Shown here in pieces: positions 10,217 through 20,316 of a stretch of DNA of 64,000 bases (the first letter of the stretch is position 1; each line of letters opens with the position of its first letter). The stretch is from DASQHW01 sp963837155 (GTDB lineage: Bacteria; Actinomycetota; Acidimicrobiia; IMCC26256; PALSA-610), in the NCBI GenBank assembly GCA_963837155.1, contig CAWIMB010000002.1:620001-684000 (forward strand), read 5' to 3'. Below the pieces are notes generated by a model. That model had not been told where the DNA came from. It worked only from the letters and a program-made list of their open reading frames with translations, and made no database searches. Both the position numbers and the translations under genes were made by a program.

Positions 10217-11487
10217 CTAGGCGCCGAGGACGTGGTGTGCGACCTTGCGCACCCCCTCGGCGACGTCATCGCAGTCGCGTTCGGTGAATGCGGGACCGAT
10301 ACCGACCGTGACCGAGCGGGTCACAAGGTCCTCGGTGCGCGGGCACAGCCCCCGCGGGTACTCCGCTTGGCTCGGATGCTCGGCACAGTTCCACGGTCCG
10401 CCCTTGTTCGATGCGGTGCGGCGGGCCGCGACTGCTGGGCTCGCATACACCGGCAGGCCCTCGTACATGCGCGCCGCGGGAACGCCCTCGGCTCGCAGCG
10501 CGTCCACCATCCGGCACGCGAGCGCGGCGTCGGATGCGAACCACGTGATGCTGGAACTGCCGGAACCTTCCGGGTCGGGGAGTCGCCGCGGCGTCAGGCC
10601 GGCGATCGGGCCGATCGCCGACTCGATCCGCGCACAGTTCGCACGCATCGCGGCGAGAAGTGCCGGGAGCCGGGCGAGCTGCACGCAGCCGATCGCACCG
10701 GCGAGCTCATTCATGCGCAGGTTGTCGCCGACGAAGGGCTCACCGCGCTCGGGTCCGCGCGCGTGCCGCGGTACTGCGTGACGAACTGCCCGCCCTGGTC
10801 GTGGAACCGTGCGGCGCGGACGTACAGATCCTCGTCGTCGGTGAACACCATCCCGCCTTCGCCGGTGGTGATGTTCTTCGTCTCCTGGAACGAGACCGCG
10901 CCGAGCTCGCCGAGCGTGCCCACCGCGCGCCCGTGGTACGTCACACCGATGGCTTGGGCGGCATCCTCGACGATCGGGACGTCACGCGCCCGCGCGAGCG
11001 CGAGCAACGCGTCCATCGCGCAGGCGACGTTCTCGAGGTGCACGGGCACAACCGCCGCCGTGCGGGGCCCGATCTTGCGGGCGACATCGTCGACATCGAT
11101 GGTGAGCGAATCGTCGACCTCCGCGAACACGGGTACCGCGCCTGCATTGACGACGGCACCAACGGTCGCGATGAACGTGAACGCGGGGACGATCACCTCG
11201 TCGCCGCATCCGACACCCAATGCCGCCAGTGCGCACCGAAGCGCCGCGGTGCCGTTCGCGGTCGCCAGCGCGTAGCCGCACCCGAACGCGTCGCAGGCGG
11301 CTGCTTCCAAGCCGGCGACGCGCGCGGGTGTGCGACTGCCGTGGTAGCGGAACAGTGTGCGGTCGCGCAGAACCGCGACCACGGCGTCGACCTCCTCGTC
11401 GCCGATGAGGTCGACGCCTTTGCCCAACGGCGGGAAGCCGCGCCGCACAGGCGTACCGCCGTCGATGGCCAGCCGATCGGTGAGCAT
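10217..11487 (-). CDS. DegT/DnrJ/EryC1/StrS-family PLP aminotransferase (one frame break)
   Basis: The product is a fold-type I, PLP-dependent sugar or cyclitol aminotransferase of about 423 residues. IDGGTPVRRGFPP is the typical N terminus, VEDAAQAIG (about 174-182) carries the Asp and Gln that hold the cofactor, and SFQETKNITTGEGG contains the Schiff-base Lys (about 204). The frame changes near 10743 inside a CG-repeat tract; removing one CG unit restores TRGPERGEPFVGDNLRMNEL. These enzymes transfer an amino group to keto-sugars used in cell-surface or antibiotic glycans; the substrate here is not evident. The ATG at 11487 has no ribosome binding site but has TACCGT six bases upstream. It converges with the permease gene (2-base gap). 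Confidence 0.85.
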
Positions 11488-11493
11488 GCCGAG

Positions 11494-11499
11494 ACGGTA
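11494..11499 (-). promoter_or_regulatory. Putative -10 box of a leaderless promoter (aminotransferase)
   Basis: Read on the minus strand, TACCGT is separated by six bases (CTCGGC) from the ATG of the aminotransferase. There is no Shine-Dalgarno sequence. The spacing puts the expected transcription start at or next to the A of the ATG. Confidence 0.45.
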
Positions 11500-11531
11500 A
11501 CGTGCTCGGTGCGGGATCTGGAGGGAGTCAT

Positions 11532-12290
11532 ATGGGCGGCACGGTTCGAACGTGCGCACTTGTCGGCGTTCTCGCCGCGATCGCGGCCGGCTGCGGCGGA
11601 ACGACCCACCCGCGGTCGGCGGCGCCACCGGCGACAGCGACGGTGACGACCGTCGCTCCGACGACCACGACGACGATCGAGGAGCCGAAGCCGTACGACC
11701 CGACCAAGCCGATCGACTTGGGCGGTGTTCCCGGGGTCACGCACGCGGAACAGGCGCGGGCCGAGAAGTTGGTCAGGGCAACGCTGGCTGACCTTCCGAA
11801 GTACTCGGACCCGGCGAAGGCCGAGCTCGACGGCTTCCACAGCATCGGCGACGCGCTCACCGGCGACGAGCACCTCGTCAAGTGGTCGTACGTGAACGAC
11901 GGCCACATCCTCGACCCGAACCGTCCCGAGTCACTCGTGTACGAGACGCGCAACAACAAGAAGACTCTCGTTGCCGCGATGTTCATGATGCCGTTTGGCA
12001 GCCGGTTCACCGACGTGCCTGACGTCGGCGGCAAGCTCACGCAGTGGCACGTCCACGACGACCTCTGCCTCACCGACGACCCGGACCAGAAGGTGCTGGC
12101 CGGATTCACGTTCGGGGGCCAGTCGTGTCCGCAGGGAACGACGAAGGCCGGCAACACGCCAATGTTGCACGTGTGGATCGTGCCGAATCGGTGCGGGCCG
12201 TTCGCTGCACTGGAGGGCATCGGCGGTGGGCAGATCCCGCCGGGCGAGACCCGCCTGTGCGACACCGCCCATGGGGCAACCAGCTCATAG
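11532..12290 (+). CDS. Secreted lipoprotein of unknown function
   Basis: The 252-residue protein has a lipoprotein signal peptide (CALVGVLAAIAAGC), then a Thr/Pro-rich linker (about residues 28-55, VTTVAPTTTTTIEEPK), then a roughly 190-residue globular domain. The domain is rich in His, Trp and Asp around LTQWHVHDDLC and contains Cys pairs (DDLC, GGQSC, NRCG) suited to disulfides in an extracytoplasmic protein. GAGGGAG at 11521 supports the ATG at 11532. The HxHDD cluster could bind metal, but that is inference. It precedes two more exported proteins and may be part of an envelope gene group. Confidence 0.65.
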   Translation: MGGTVRTCALVGVLAAIAAGCGGTTHPRSAAPPATATVTTVAPTTTTTIEEPKPYDPTKPIDLGGVPGVTHAEQARAEKLVRATLADLPKYSDPAKAELDGFHSIGDALTGDEHLVKWSYVNDGHILDPNRPESLVYETRNNKKTLVAAMFMMPFGSRFTDVPDVGGKLTQWHVHDDLCLTDDPDQKVLAGFTFGGQSCPQGTTKAGNTPMLHVWIVPNRCGPFAALEGIGGGQIPPGETRLCDTAHGATSS

Positions 12291-12322
12291 TGCCCGCGGT
12301 GCCCCGTCACCGATACTGGGGC

Positions 12323-14648
12323 ATGAGGTCGCACCGTCATTCTTCGTCGCGGTTCCGCCTGCTCGTTGGGCTCGCCGCAGTCTGCGTGTTCGCAGGGCTG
12401 GCGCCGGTGACGCGCGCCGGCGCCGCCGACAACGTGTTGCACGTCGGCGCGGCACGGCTCGACCGGCCCACCCTGCTCTCGCTCGGCGTGCAGCTGCTCG
12501 TCACCGGTGATGACGATCATGACGCCCAGGTCGCGGTTCGCTACCGGCCGAGCGGTACGACGACGTGGAAGCCCGCGCTCTCGCTGTTCCGTGTCCACCC
12601 CGATGATGTCGTCGGTCGCACGGTGCCCGATCAGTTCGCCGGCAGCATCTTCGATCTCGCAACCGCGACCGCATACGACCTCGAGTTGCACGCGACCGAC
12701 CCTGATGGCTCGGTCGACCAAACGCTCGTACTGAACGCGACGACGCGGGCCGTGCCGGCATCCGAGCCGCAGCATCCGTCACCGAAAAACGTGCAGGACG
12801 CGGCCACGTTGCAGGCTGCCCTCAATGCCGCGCGGCCCGGCGACGTCATCAACCTCGACCCCGGCACCTACCGCGGGCAGTTCGTCATCACCGCGAGTGG
12901 CACCGCCGCCGACCCGATCGTGATCCGTGGCGCGAGCCAGGACACGGCCGTCCTCGACGGCGGCGGCTGCTCGGGCTGCAACGTCATCGAGCTGTACGGC
13001 AGCTTCGTACACGTCGAGCGGCTCACGATTGCCAACGGGGAACGCGGCATCCGATTCCAAGGCGCCGGCGCCGAAGCCAACGTGCTTCGCCGCGTGCACA
13101 TCCGCAACGTACGGCTCGGCATCGGCTCCCGGGAAGATCAACGCGACTTCTACCTGTGCGACAACGTGCTCGAGGGCCGCTTGCAATGGCCTCAGGCCTA
13201 CGCGGACGACAACGGCAATCACGCCGACGACGACGGCATTCACGTGGAAGGCAACGGCCACGTCGTGTGCCACAACCAGCTCTCGGGCTTCGGCGACGCA
13301 ATGAAGATCGGTGAAGCCGGGTCGCGCGCCGACGACTTCTACGGCAACGAGGTGCTCTCCGCGTACGACAACGCGCTCGGAGTTCGACGGCAGCGAAGGC
13401 AATGTGCGCGCCTTCCGCAATCGGTTCACGAACACGTACGCGCCATTGAGTTTCCAACCGGTCTACGGCGGACCGGTGTATGCAATGCGGAATGTCGTCG
13501 TCAATGTCGCGAACGAGCAAATGAAGTTCCACACGCTCGGTACGGTCCCCCCGCAGGACCCGAACGGCGTGTTCGTCTACAACAACACGTTCGTCAGCCC
13601 CGACCAGGCGTTGAATCTGCAGACACCGGCGACCAGTCACCACTTCGTCATTGCCAACAACCTCTTCGTCGGCCCTGAGACCGCGGGCAGCCGAGTCGTC
13701 GACTGGTCGGGCGCCATCGACGACGGCACGTTCGACTACAACGGCTGGCGTCCCGACGGCGTTTTCGATTTCGACGATGCCGGCCGTTGGACGAGCTTTG
13801 CCGCAATGCACGCCTCGGGTGTGTTCGAGGCGCACGGCGTGTTGCTCGCCCCGCCGGTGTTCGCGTCCGGGCTCGTGGCACCGAGCAGCTCGCGGGTCAC
13901 GATGCTGCCACCCGACGCCACGCTCGCAACCGGTTCGAACGCGATCGACAAGGGTCTCGTGCTCCCGAACGTCAACGACCGCTTCAACGCGTCTGCGCCG
14001 GACCTCGGTGCGCTCGAGCGCGGCTGTCCGCTGTTGCTCTTCGGCGTACGGCCGAGCGGCATCGACGAGACCAACGAGCCGTACGGCTGCGGCGGCCCGA
14101 CGATCACAACGCCGTCGACGGTTTCGATTCAAACCACCACGCTCACTCTGAAGGACGGCACTCCCAAGGCGCGCAAGATCACGTTCAAGTCGTCCACGAA
14201 GTCCGATCCGATCGTCAATCGGGTCGCGCCGCCGGTACGCGGCACGGCAGGCGACCCGACGATCGTCGGTGCGACGCTGACGGTCTACAACGCGGCGGGC
14301 AGTGGCGAGAAGGTCGTCGTCGCGCTGCCCGCGCCGGGCTGGTCGTCATCCAGCCGCGGGTACAAGTTCAAGGGTGCCGATCCCAATGGCCCGATCGCGA
14401 GCATCGACGTCCGCGCGAACCAGCTCAGCATCGGTGGTGGCAAGGCGAACTGGGCGTACACGCTCAACGAGCCCGCGCAGGGCCGCATCGCGTTGCGCCT
14501 CGCGCTCGGCACCGGCGTCGAGTGGTGCGCGGCCGCAAACGCGAAAGTGAGCGGCAAACCGCCGTCGACCGCGGCGAACGATCGCGTCAACCTCTTCGTC
14601 GCCGCACCCAAGTCACCGCCGCCGTCGACCTGCCCGCCGGTGCCGTAG
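12323..14648 (+). CDS. Secreted right-handed beta-helix protein (one frame break)
   Basis: The protein has about 774 residues with an N-terminal signal peptide (LLVGLAAVCVFAGLAPVTRA). From about residue 150 it shows the signature of parallel beta-helix (pectate-lyase/PbH1) proteins: ATLQAALNAARPGDVINLDP, then HVERLTIANGERGIRF and HVVCHNQLSGFGDAMKIG. The last 180 residues are a separate beta-rich domain. The frame changes near 13380; removing one G restores SAYDNALEFDGSEGNVRAFR. Such proteins bind or cleave polysaccharide outside the cell, but I see no clear catalytic set. A GGGG precedes the ATG. Confidence 0.75.
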
Positions 14649-14665
14649 CCCCGGCGGGCAAGGGG

Positions 14666-16409
14666 TCAACAGGTTCCGACGGACGGTGCGGGAATGCTCG
14701 GTGGGGTCCCGAAGGCCGGGCTACTGAAGTCGAAGAACTCCAGCATCGGGTTGGCCGCGGCGTCGCGGGCGGTGAGCGGCGGCAGTCCGAACCGGTATTC
14801 GAGGAACGACAGGATCGACGTGTGGTCGTTCACGACGTGCGACACGAAATGCGACTTCGAGTACGGCGAGATCACCGTCGCCGGCACGCGGATGCCATAG
14901 ATGTTGAACGCGCCGGGCGTGTCGCCGCCCTGAAGGAGCGGGGCAATGCCGTCGGGCGGCACCGCGGCCGGCGGCGGCACGTGGTCGTAGAAGCCGCCGT
15001 GCTCGTCGTAGGTGAAGAACATCGCCGACGTCGACCAGTTCGGGCTCGCCATCAGCGCGTTCGCGACATCGGCCACGAACCTCTGGCCGATCTGCACGTT
15101 TGCAGGAGGGTGCTCGTCGTTCTGGCCGGTCGGGTCGAACAGATCCGGGTCTATGAACGACACGTCGGGCAAGGTGCCGTTGGCGGCGTCCGTGAAGTAC
15201 CTCGCCATGTTCGATATGTGGGCGGAAGCGCGGTCCTGGACGTACTTGAAGAACATGCCACCGTACGAGATCGGGTACTGCGACGAGTAGATCCGCCACG
15301 TGATCGAGTGCTCGTCGAGCAGCTGGAAGACAGACCGCTGTGTCGAGTTCCCGAAGTCGTTGCGAATGTGTCCGAACGACGTACCTGCGAGCAGGTACAG
15401 GCGGTTGGGATACGTCTGTGTCGGCGCAGAAGCGAAGTAGCGGTCACCGGTCGCAAACGTGTTGTCCAACGCGTAGTAGTAGGGCAGGTCGGTCTGATCG
15501 TAGTAGCCCATCGTGCGGCTGCCGTTGGGGTCGGCCCCGTTTACGTTCGCGGCGGTGAACCCGTCCATCGCTCCGCCGTTGATCTCGGCATGGGTGCCGT
15601 TCCAGCTGTGGTCGAGGTCGGCAACCTCACAGAGGCTGGTCTTGTGGAACGGCACGATGGGCGGCCCGCTGAGGTTCGTCGGGTCGGGGTTGCCGGTGTT
15701 GGGCTCGGGCTCGTACGCCGGCTGTCCTTGTCCGTTGAGCTGACCGAGGTAGTGGTCGGCCGAGCGGTTCTCTTGCATCAAGACGACGATGTGATCGACC
15801 GGCAGGTTGTTGGGGTTGGCGGGCTTGACGTCGAACGTCGACGTGCCGCCGGCGCCGGTGAACTTGAAGCCCCGGTTGGCGCCGCCACACATGCCACCGG
15901 CGACGGTGTCACCGACGACGTGCAGCTTGGTGTCCTCGGCAAAGTAGGAGCCGGTCCCCGGTGCGCCGGGTCCGTTGAGGTCCAGCACGATGTTGCTGCC
16001 GTCCGCCGCGGTGGCGGATGCGAGGGTGAGCTTGCTCGACTTCAACGAACCGCCGCTCGCCTTCCAGTTCACGGTGACGGTCCCGGGACCGAAGTTCGTG
16101 GTCGTGCAGCTCGCGGTGGCCGGCGTCGTCTTCGCGGTGAGCTTGCCGCCGGTGACGGTCACCGCAGAACTGCCTGTTCCGCCTGTGCACGTGAGCTTGG
16201 CCGAGACGACGATCTTCGTCTTCGCGGTCGGCGTCGCGGTCAGCTTGGGGCTGAACCTGACGGTGCCCGTTGCCGTGCAGTGGACCGTGCCGGCACCCAC
16301 GACGGCCGCGGCGGCCGCGGCCGGGATGGTTGTCGCCGCCAGCACCGATGCCGTCGAGCGCGGCGGCGAGCCCCGCGATCGCGCTTCGTGTCTTCCACGT
16401 CCCCCGCAT
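14666..16409 (-). CDS. Secreted phospholipase C/acid phosphatase-family phosphoesterase (frame break in signal peptide)
   Basis: The roughly 580-residue protein has a beta-rich N-terminal domain of about 190 residues followed by a phosphoesterase domain. Family motifs are VDHIVVLMQENRSADHYLG (the ENRSxDHY metal/phosphate-binding start), SWNGTH, and FFTYDEHGGFYDHVPPP near the C terminus. Related enzymes hydrolyse phospholipids or phosphomonoesters outside the cell. The ATG at 16409 opens a typical signal peptide only if one G near 16354 is dropped (IAGLAAALTASVLAATTIP). Without that correction no signal peptide can be read. It converges with the beta-helix gene. Confidence 0.8.
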
Positions 16410-16548
16410 GACCACAGCCCTTCCGGCGCACAGCGCACGCCCAGGGTCGGAGACGCTAACGGGTGAACGAAAGGTGTCTCAAGGGTTACGTCCGGCCGAC
16501 GTTTTACAAGGCGTGCGCAGCGGAGCAGCAGGGACTACGAATAGCGCC

Positions 16549-17325
16549 ATGGGCGACACCGTGCGCTACGAGCTCGATGGTCACGTTGCGACAATCACGT
16601 ACAACCGTCCCGAGGCACTCAATGCCATCAACGGCGAGATGCGACGCGATCTCAATGAGGCGTTCGCCCGGTTCCGCGACGAGGAGGACGCTTGGGTCGG
16701 GATCGTCACCGGCGCGGGCCGCGCCTTCTGTGCCGGTGCCGACATTCGCGGCGACGGAAACTCCGCCGGTGACTTCCCGGGCACGTTCTGGGAGAAGCCG
16801 ACGCAGAACTCCTTCGAGAGCGGTTGGGAGATCTTCAAGCCGGTGATCGCCGCGGTGAACGGCCATTGCCTCGGCTACGGATTGACGCTGGTGACATGGT
16901 GCGACTTCGTCATCGCGAGCGACCGCGCGCAGTTCGGCTTTCCCGAAGTGCGTATCGGCGTGCCGACGATCGTCGGCGCGATCCGGCTGCCGCAGCGACT
17001 GAACTGGCAGTACGCCATGGAAGTGTTGCTCACCGGAGAGCGCTTCGACGCGACGCGGGCCAAGGAGATCGGGCTCGCGGGCTGGGTGGTTCCGCACGAC
17101 GAGTTGATGACCGAAGCCCGCGCGCTCGCGGACCGACTCTTGCAGGGTGCGCCGCTCGCGCAGCGCGTCATCAAGGAAATGGCGATGCGAGCGCAACAGC
17201 TACCGATGCTGGAAGCCATCCGCTTCGGCGAGACCATGCGCAAGGTCGCCGGTGCAACCGAGGACGCGCGTGAAGGCCTGCGGGCCGCAGCGGAGCGTCG
17301 TTCACCGGAGTGGCACGGCCGCTGA
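16549..17325 (+). CDS. Enoyl-CoA hydratase/isomerase (crotonase) family protein
   Basis: The 258-residue, full-length crotonase has the CoA/oxyanion-hole motifs AFCAGADIRGDG and NGHCLGYGLTL. The second catalytic Glu region is present as FGFPEVRIGVP, but the first Glu position of classical hydratases (GxxxEL) reads GLTL. It may therefore be an isomerase, a hydrolase or another crotonase rather than a classical enoyl-CoA hydratase. The start is ATG, with no clear Shine-Dalgarno. The IS30 element begins only 8 bases past the stop. Confidence 0.8.
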   Translation: MGDTVRYELDGHVATITYNRPEALNAINGEMRRDLNEAFARFRDEEDAWVGIVTGAGRAFCAGADIRGDGNSAGDFPGTFWEKPTQNSFESGWEIFKPVIAAVNGHCLGYGLTLVTWCDFVIASDRAQFGFPEVRIGVPTIVGAIRLPQRLNWQYAMEVLLTGERFDATRAKEIGLAGWVVPHDELMTEARALADRLLQGAPLAQRVIKEMAMRAQQLPMLEAIRFGETMRKVAGATEDAREGLRAAAERRSPEWHGR

Positions 17326-17332
17326 CCACTCG

Positions 17333-17352
17333 AACTTGCGTGACGTACTCGG
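17333..17352 (+). repeat. IS30 terminal inverted repeat, left
   Basis: The left end reads AACTTGCGTGACGTACTCGG. It matches the right end in 17 of 20 positions when that end is read in reverse complement. Confidence 0.8.
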
Positions 17353-17359
17353 GGCGGTT

Positions 17360-18518
17360 TCACGCGGTGGCCGCGACAAGTTCGTTGAATCGTTGGGCTG
17401 GAGTATCCCATCCGAGGGTCTTGCGGGGTCGACGGTTGAGCTTGATGGCGATGTCGTCGAGGTCGTCTTGGCTGTAGGGCGACAGGTCGGTGCCTTTGGG
17501 GAGGAAGCGTCGCACGAGGCCGTTCCAGTTCTCGTTGGTGCCGCGCTGCCAGGGTGAGTGCGGATCGCAGAAGAACACGTCGATGCCGGTGGCGACGCGG
17601 AACTGGACGTGTGCCGCGAGCTCGCCGCCCTGGTCCCAGGTCAACGAGCGGGCGAGATGGGTGGGAAGTCGGCGCATCGCGATTGTCAGGCGTTCGGCGA
17701 CATGGGCCGCGGCGCGCTCTTCGATCTTTACGAGCATCCCCATACGGGTGCTGCGTTCCACGATCGTCGCGACGGCGCTGAGACCGTCTTTGCCGATCAC
17801 CAGATCGCCTTCCCAATGGCCGGGCACGGCTCGGTCGGCGGCCTCGGCGGGCCGCGCGGCGATGTTCACCATGTCTTTGATGCGCGCACCCTTGGCGCGT
17901 GTGCCCTGGCGTGGGTGGCGGCGCACACGACCCGACGGCAAGCACGCCAACAGTTCTTTGCGTAGCTCGCCTTTGGCCTGCACGTAGACGGCTTGGTAGA
18001 TCGCTTCATGCGACACCCACCACTGTGGCTCGTGCGGATGCTCCAGACGTAATGACACCGCGATCTGCTCCGGTGACCAGCCCTCGGTCCGTAACAGGTC
18101 AACAACGTGTTCCCACAACCACGGCCGCTGTTCGAACCAGCGCCGCTTGGGGCGACGTGCGACTTGATCGGCCCGATCCTGCGCTCGATACGCGCGATAC
18201 CGCTTCCGGCCACCGTTCGCTGCGATGTCCCGGCCCACCGTCCCCCGATGACAACCGATCCGTTTCGCGATGTTGCTATCCGACTCGCCGCGGTCGATCC
18301 CGACCCGGATCTCTTCACGAGCCTCGAGCGTCAACGCACCAGGCCGACATTTGCGGTCGCGCAGCACGACCACATCCTGTTCAGCAACGCGCGCGGCACA
18401 CCGTCCTTTCCGAGATCCCAGCCAACGCCGCCGCCTCGGCATACGTCGCACCCGCGCCACCGCCGCCAACGCGACCCTGACCACCGACCACGGCACCCGA
18501 CGATTGGCCACCACGCAC
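17360..18518 (-). CDS. IS30-family transposase (frame break near the N terminus)
   Basis: The DDE transposase is about 385 residues. An N-terminal helix-turn-helix (YAEAAALAGISERTV) is followed by a second one (SDSNIAKRIGCHRGTVGRDI) and an RNase-H-like catalytic domain with the three acidic residues in GHWEGDLVIG, LTWDQGGE and RGTNENWNGLVRRF. KGTDLS and NRRPRKTLGW are hallmark IS30 sequences. The first helix-turn-helix lies in a different frame from the rest; removing one C in the CGCGCG tract near 18440 gives SERTVCRAVAEQDVVVLRD. If the break is real the copy is dead; if it is an error the element looks complete. The start (GTG 18518) is tentative. Confidence 0.85.
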
Positions 18519-18568
18519 CCCCGAGATCAGGATGTCGCGGTCACCACTTGAGGCCGCCCGGCTCACAG

Positions 18569-18588
18569 CCGAATTCGCCACGCAAGTT
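18569..18588 (-). repeat. IS30 terminal inverted repeat, right
   Basis: In reverse complement the right end reads AACTTGCGTGGCGAATTCGG, matching the left end except at three positions. Confidence 0.8.
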
Positions 18589-18594
18589 GCTGTT

Positions 18595-19356
18595 CTAGTG
18601 GGCGAAGATCAGCAAGCCGCCCGCGAGCGCGGTGATGCCGAAGCCATACGTCAAGGTGAGCGACCGCTCGCGGACGCGCATTGCCAGACGGGCACCGAGG
18701 GCCGCGAGCGGCACCGATGCGAGTCCGAACGCGAGCGTCAGCGACCAGTCGATGTGGCCGAGCCAGGCGTGCACGATGGTGCCGGGCACAGCCAGCGCCG
18801 CCGACACCGCGAGCGATGTGCCGAGCGCGCGCCGCACCGGCATGTGCAGCACAGACATGAACAGCGGGGCGAGAAGGAACCCACCGCTGTTGCCGAGCAG
18901 GCCCGACACGACCCCCACGATCGCAGCGACCATGCACACGCGCGTCGCCGAACTGTTGGCCTGTTGTGCCTCGGCAGCCGGATCATGCGCGCGGAGGAGG
19001 ACGCGGATGCCGAGTGCGAGCACCAACGCGTCAGTAACGAGGATCAGCCGACCGCCGGGAATCCACCGCGTGCACAGCGCGCCGATGATCGTGGCGGGTA
19101 CGCCCACCAGGATCGCAAGGCGAAGTACCCGCCGGTCGAGGTGATCCTCGCGTGCGTAGCTGCGGCTCGCGAGCAGCGTGGCGGGGATCGTCGCGGGCAG
19201 TGGTGACGCCACCGCGACGATTGCCGGCACGCCGATCAGGTGGAGCAAGGGCGTGGCGAGCGCCGAGCCGCCCTTACCGAACGCGCCGGAGAGCAGGCCG
19301 ATGCCCGCGCCGATCAGCATCGTTCCGAGGAGGAGGTTCGGGCTCACTTGCTCCAT
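18595..19356 (-). CDS. TauE/SafE-family membrane transporter
   Basis: The 253-residue protein has about eight hydrophobic helices and the family pattern GIGLLSGAFGKGGSALATPL near the N terminus, repeated in weaker form as IVGVVSGLLGNSGGFLLAPL in the second half. TauE/SafE proteins export sulfite, sulfonates or related anions. The divergent LysR regulator 62 bases away probably controls it. I chose the ATG at 19356; an in-frame TTG at 19383 would add nine residues. The IS30 element sits just downstream of the stop. Confidence 0.8.
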   Translation of the reverse strand: MEQVSPNLLLGTMLIGAGIGLLSGAFGKGGSALATPLLHLIGVPAIVAVASPLPATIPATLLASRSYAREDHLDRRVLRLAILVGVPATIIGALCTRWIPGGRLILVTDALVLALGIRVLLRAHDPAAEAQQANSSATRVCMVAAIVGVVSGLLGNSGGFLLAPLFMSVLHMPVRRALGTSLAVSAALAVPGTIVHAWLGHIDWSLTLAFGLASVPLAALGARLAMRVRERSLTLTYGFGITALAGGLLIFAH

Positions 19357-19397
19357 AGAACTGCATCGCTCTCGATAGATCAACCCTCTTTCAACTA

Positions 19398-19410
19398 CCT
19401 ATAAGATAGG
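19398..19410. promoter_or_regulatory. Palindrome, probable LysR operator
   Basis: CCTAT-AAG-ATAGG is a perfect 5+5 inverted repeat between the divergent TauE and LysR genes. The octamer CTACCTAT occurs at 19395-19402 and again at 19413-19420, overlapping the lysR start codon, a spacing of 18 bases. LysR proteins usually bind such sites and repress their own gene. Confidence 0.5.
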
Positions 19411-19412
19411 AT
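19407..19412 (+). promoter_or_regulatory. Putative -10 box of a leaderless promoter (LysR gene)
   Basis: TAGGAT is followed by six bases (CTACCT) and then the ATG at 19419, with no Shine-Dalgarno sequence. The box overlaps the right arm of the palindrome at 19398-19410, so bound regulator would block it. Confidence 0.45.
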
Positions 19413-19418
19413 CTACCT

Positions 19419-20297
19419 ATGGAACTGCGCCAGGTCGAGTACGTCCTCGGCGTGGTCGACAACGGGAGCTTCACCGCCGGTGCCGCCGCGATCGGCGTCG
19501 CCCAGCCATCGCTGTCGGAGTCGATCCGTCGTCTCGAGGAGGAGCTCGGCGTGCGCCTGTTCCATCGCGTCGGCCGCCGGGTCGCGCTCACGGACGCGGG
19601 CCGCGCCTTCGAAGGCCCGGCGCGCCGGTTGGTGCGCGAGCGCGAGCTCGTGCTCGAGGCGGTGGGGTCGGTCCGCGGCCTCGGCCACGGCACGCTGGAC
19701 ATCGTTTCGTTGCCGACGCTTGCGGTCGATCCGCTGGCCCCTCTCGTCGGACGATTTCGGGTCGCGCATCCCGGCATCGTCGTGCACATCGCCGAGCCGG
19801 AGGATTCGAGCGCGATCGAGGAACGGCTGGCCGATGGACGCAGCGAGGTCGGCCTCGCCGAGTTGCCGCCGCGCCGCGAGGACCTCGTCGCGATCGAGCT
19901 CGCGCGCCAAGAGATCGTCGCCGTCTGCCCGCCCGGTACGACGTTGTCGGTACCGGGGCGCCTTCCCGTCGCCCAACTCGCCAACATGCCGCTGGTGACG
20001 ACGCCACCGGGCACGTCGACGCGCGACCTGCTGGATCGCACGCTCGCGGCCGCCGGTGTCGCCCCCACAGTCGCGGTCGAGACGTCCCAGCGCGAAGCGA
20101 TCGCGCCACTTGTGCTCGGCGGCGCCGGGACGTCGTTCCTGCCCCGGCCGATGGCCGATGCGCTCGGTCAACAGGGTGCGGTGGTCGCCCGGCTCGTCCC
20201 TGGCTTGTCCCGCACGATCGGGCTGCTGCACCGGGCCAGCCCGCTGACGCCCGCCGCCCGGGCGTTCGTCGAGCTGGCGCGGGCCAGGAGCTCCTGA
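19419..20297 (+). CDS. LysR-family transcriptional regulator
   Basis: The 292-residue LysR protein has the N-terminal winged helix-turn-helix in MELRQVEYVLGVVDNGSFTA and GVAQPSLSESIRRLEEELGV, followed by the periplasmic-binding-like effector domain (about residues 90-292). The effector is unknown; adjacency to a TauE/SafE exporter suggests a sulfur-containing anion. The gene starts directly downstream of a TANNNT box and overlapping repeats, consistent with autoregulation. Confidence 0.88.
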   Translation: MELRQVEYVLGVVDNGSFTAGAAAIGVAQPSLSESIRRLEEELGVRLFHRVGRRVALTDAGRAFEGPARRLVRERELVLEAVGSVRGLGHGTLDIVSLPTLAVDPLAPLVGRFRVAHPGIVVHIAEPEDSSAIEERLADGRSEVGLAELPPRREDLVAIELARQEIVAVCPPGTTLSVPGRLPVAQLANMPLVTTPPGTSTRDLLDRTLAAAGVAPTVAVETSQREAIAPLVLGGAGTSFLPRPMADALGQQGAVVARLVPGLSRTIGLLHRASPLTPAARAFVELARARSS

Positions 20298-20316
20298 CCT
20301 GGGTAGGAACGAACGC

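Larger units (their letters stand above)
17333..18588. mobile_element. IS30-family insertion sequence
   Basis: The element is about 1,256 bp. It has imperfect terminal inverted repeats of about 20 bp (left end AACTTGCGTGACGTACTCGG, right end on the opposite strand AACTTGCGTGGCGAATTCGG) enclosing one transposase gene on the minus strand. It lies between the crotonase stop (17325) and the TauE stop (18595), so neither gene is interrupted. The flanking bases (ACTCG left, GCTGT right) show no convincing target duplication. Confidence 0.85.

Noticed and set aside
13787..16411. An 874-residue plus-strand frame
   Set aside because: It runs out of frame through the beta-helix gene and antisense through the phosphoesterase gene; no protein motif is visible.
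17325..18595. A target-site duplication flanking the IS30 element
   Set aside because: Left (ACTCG) and right (GCTGT) flanks share no convincing repeat of 2-4 bases.
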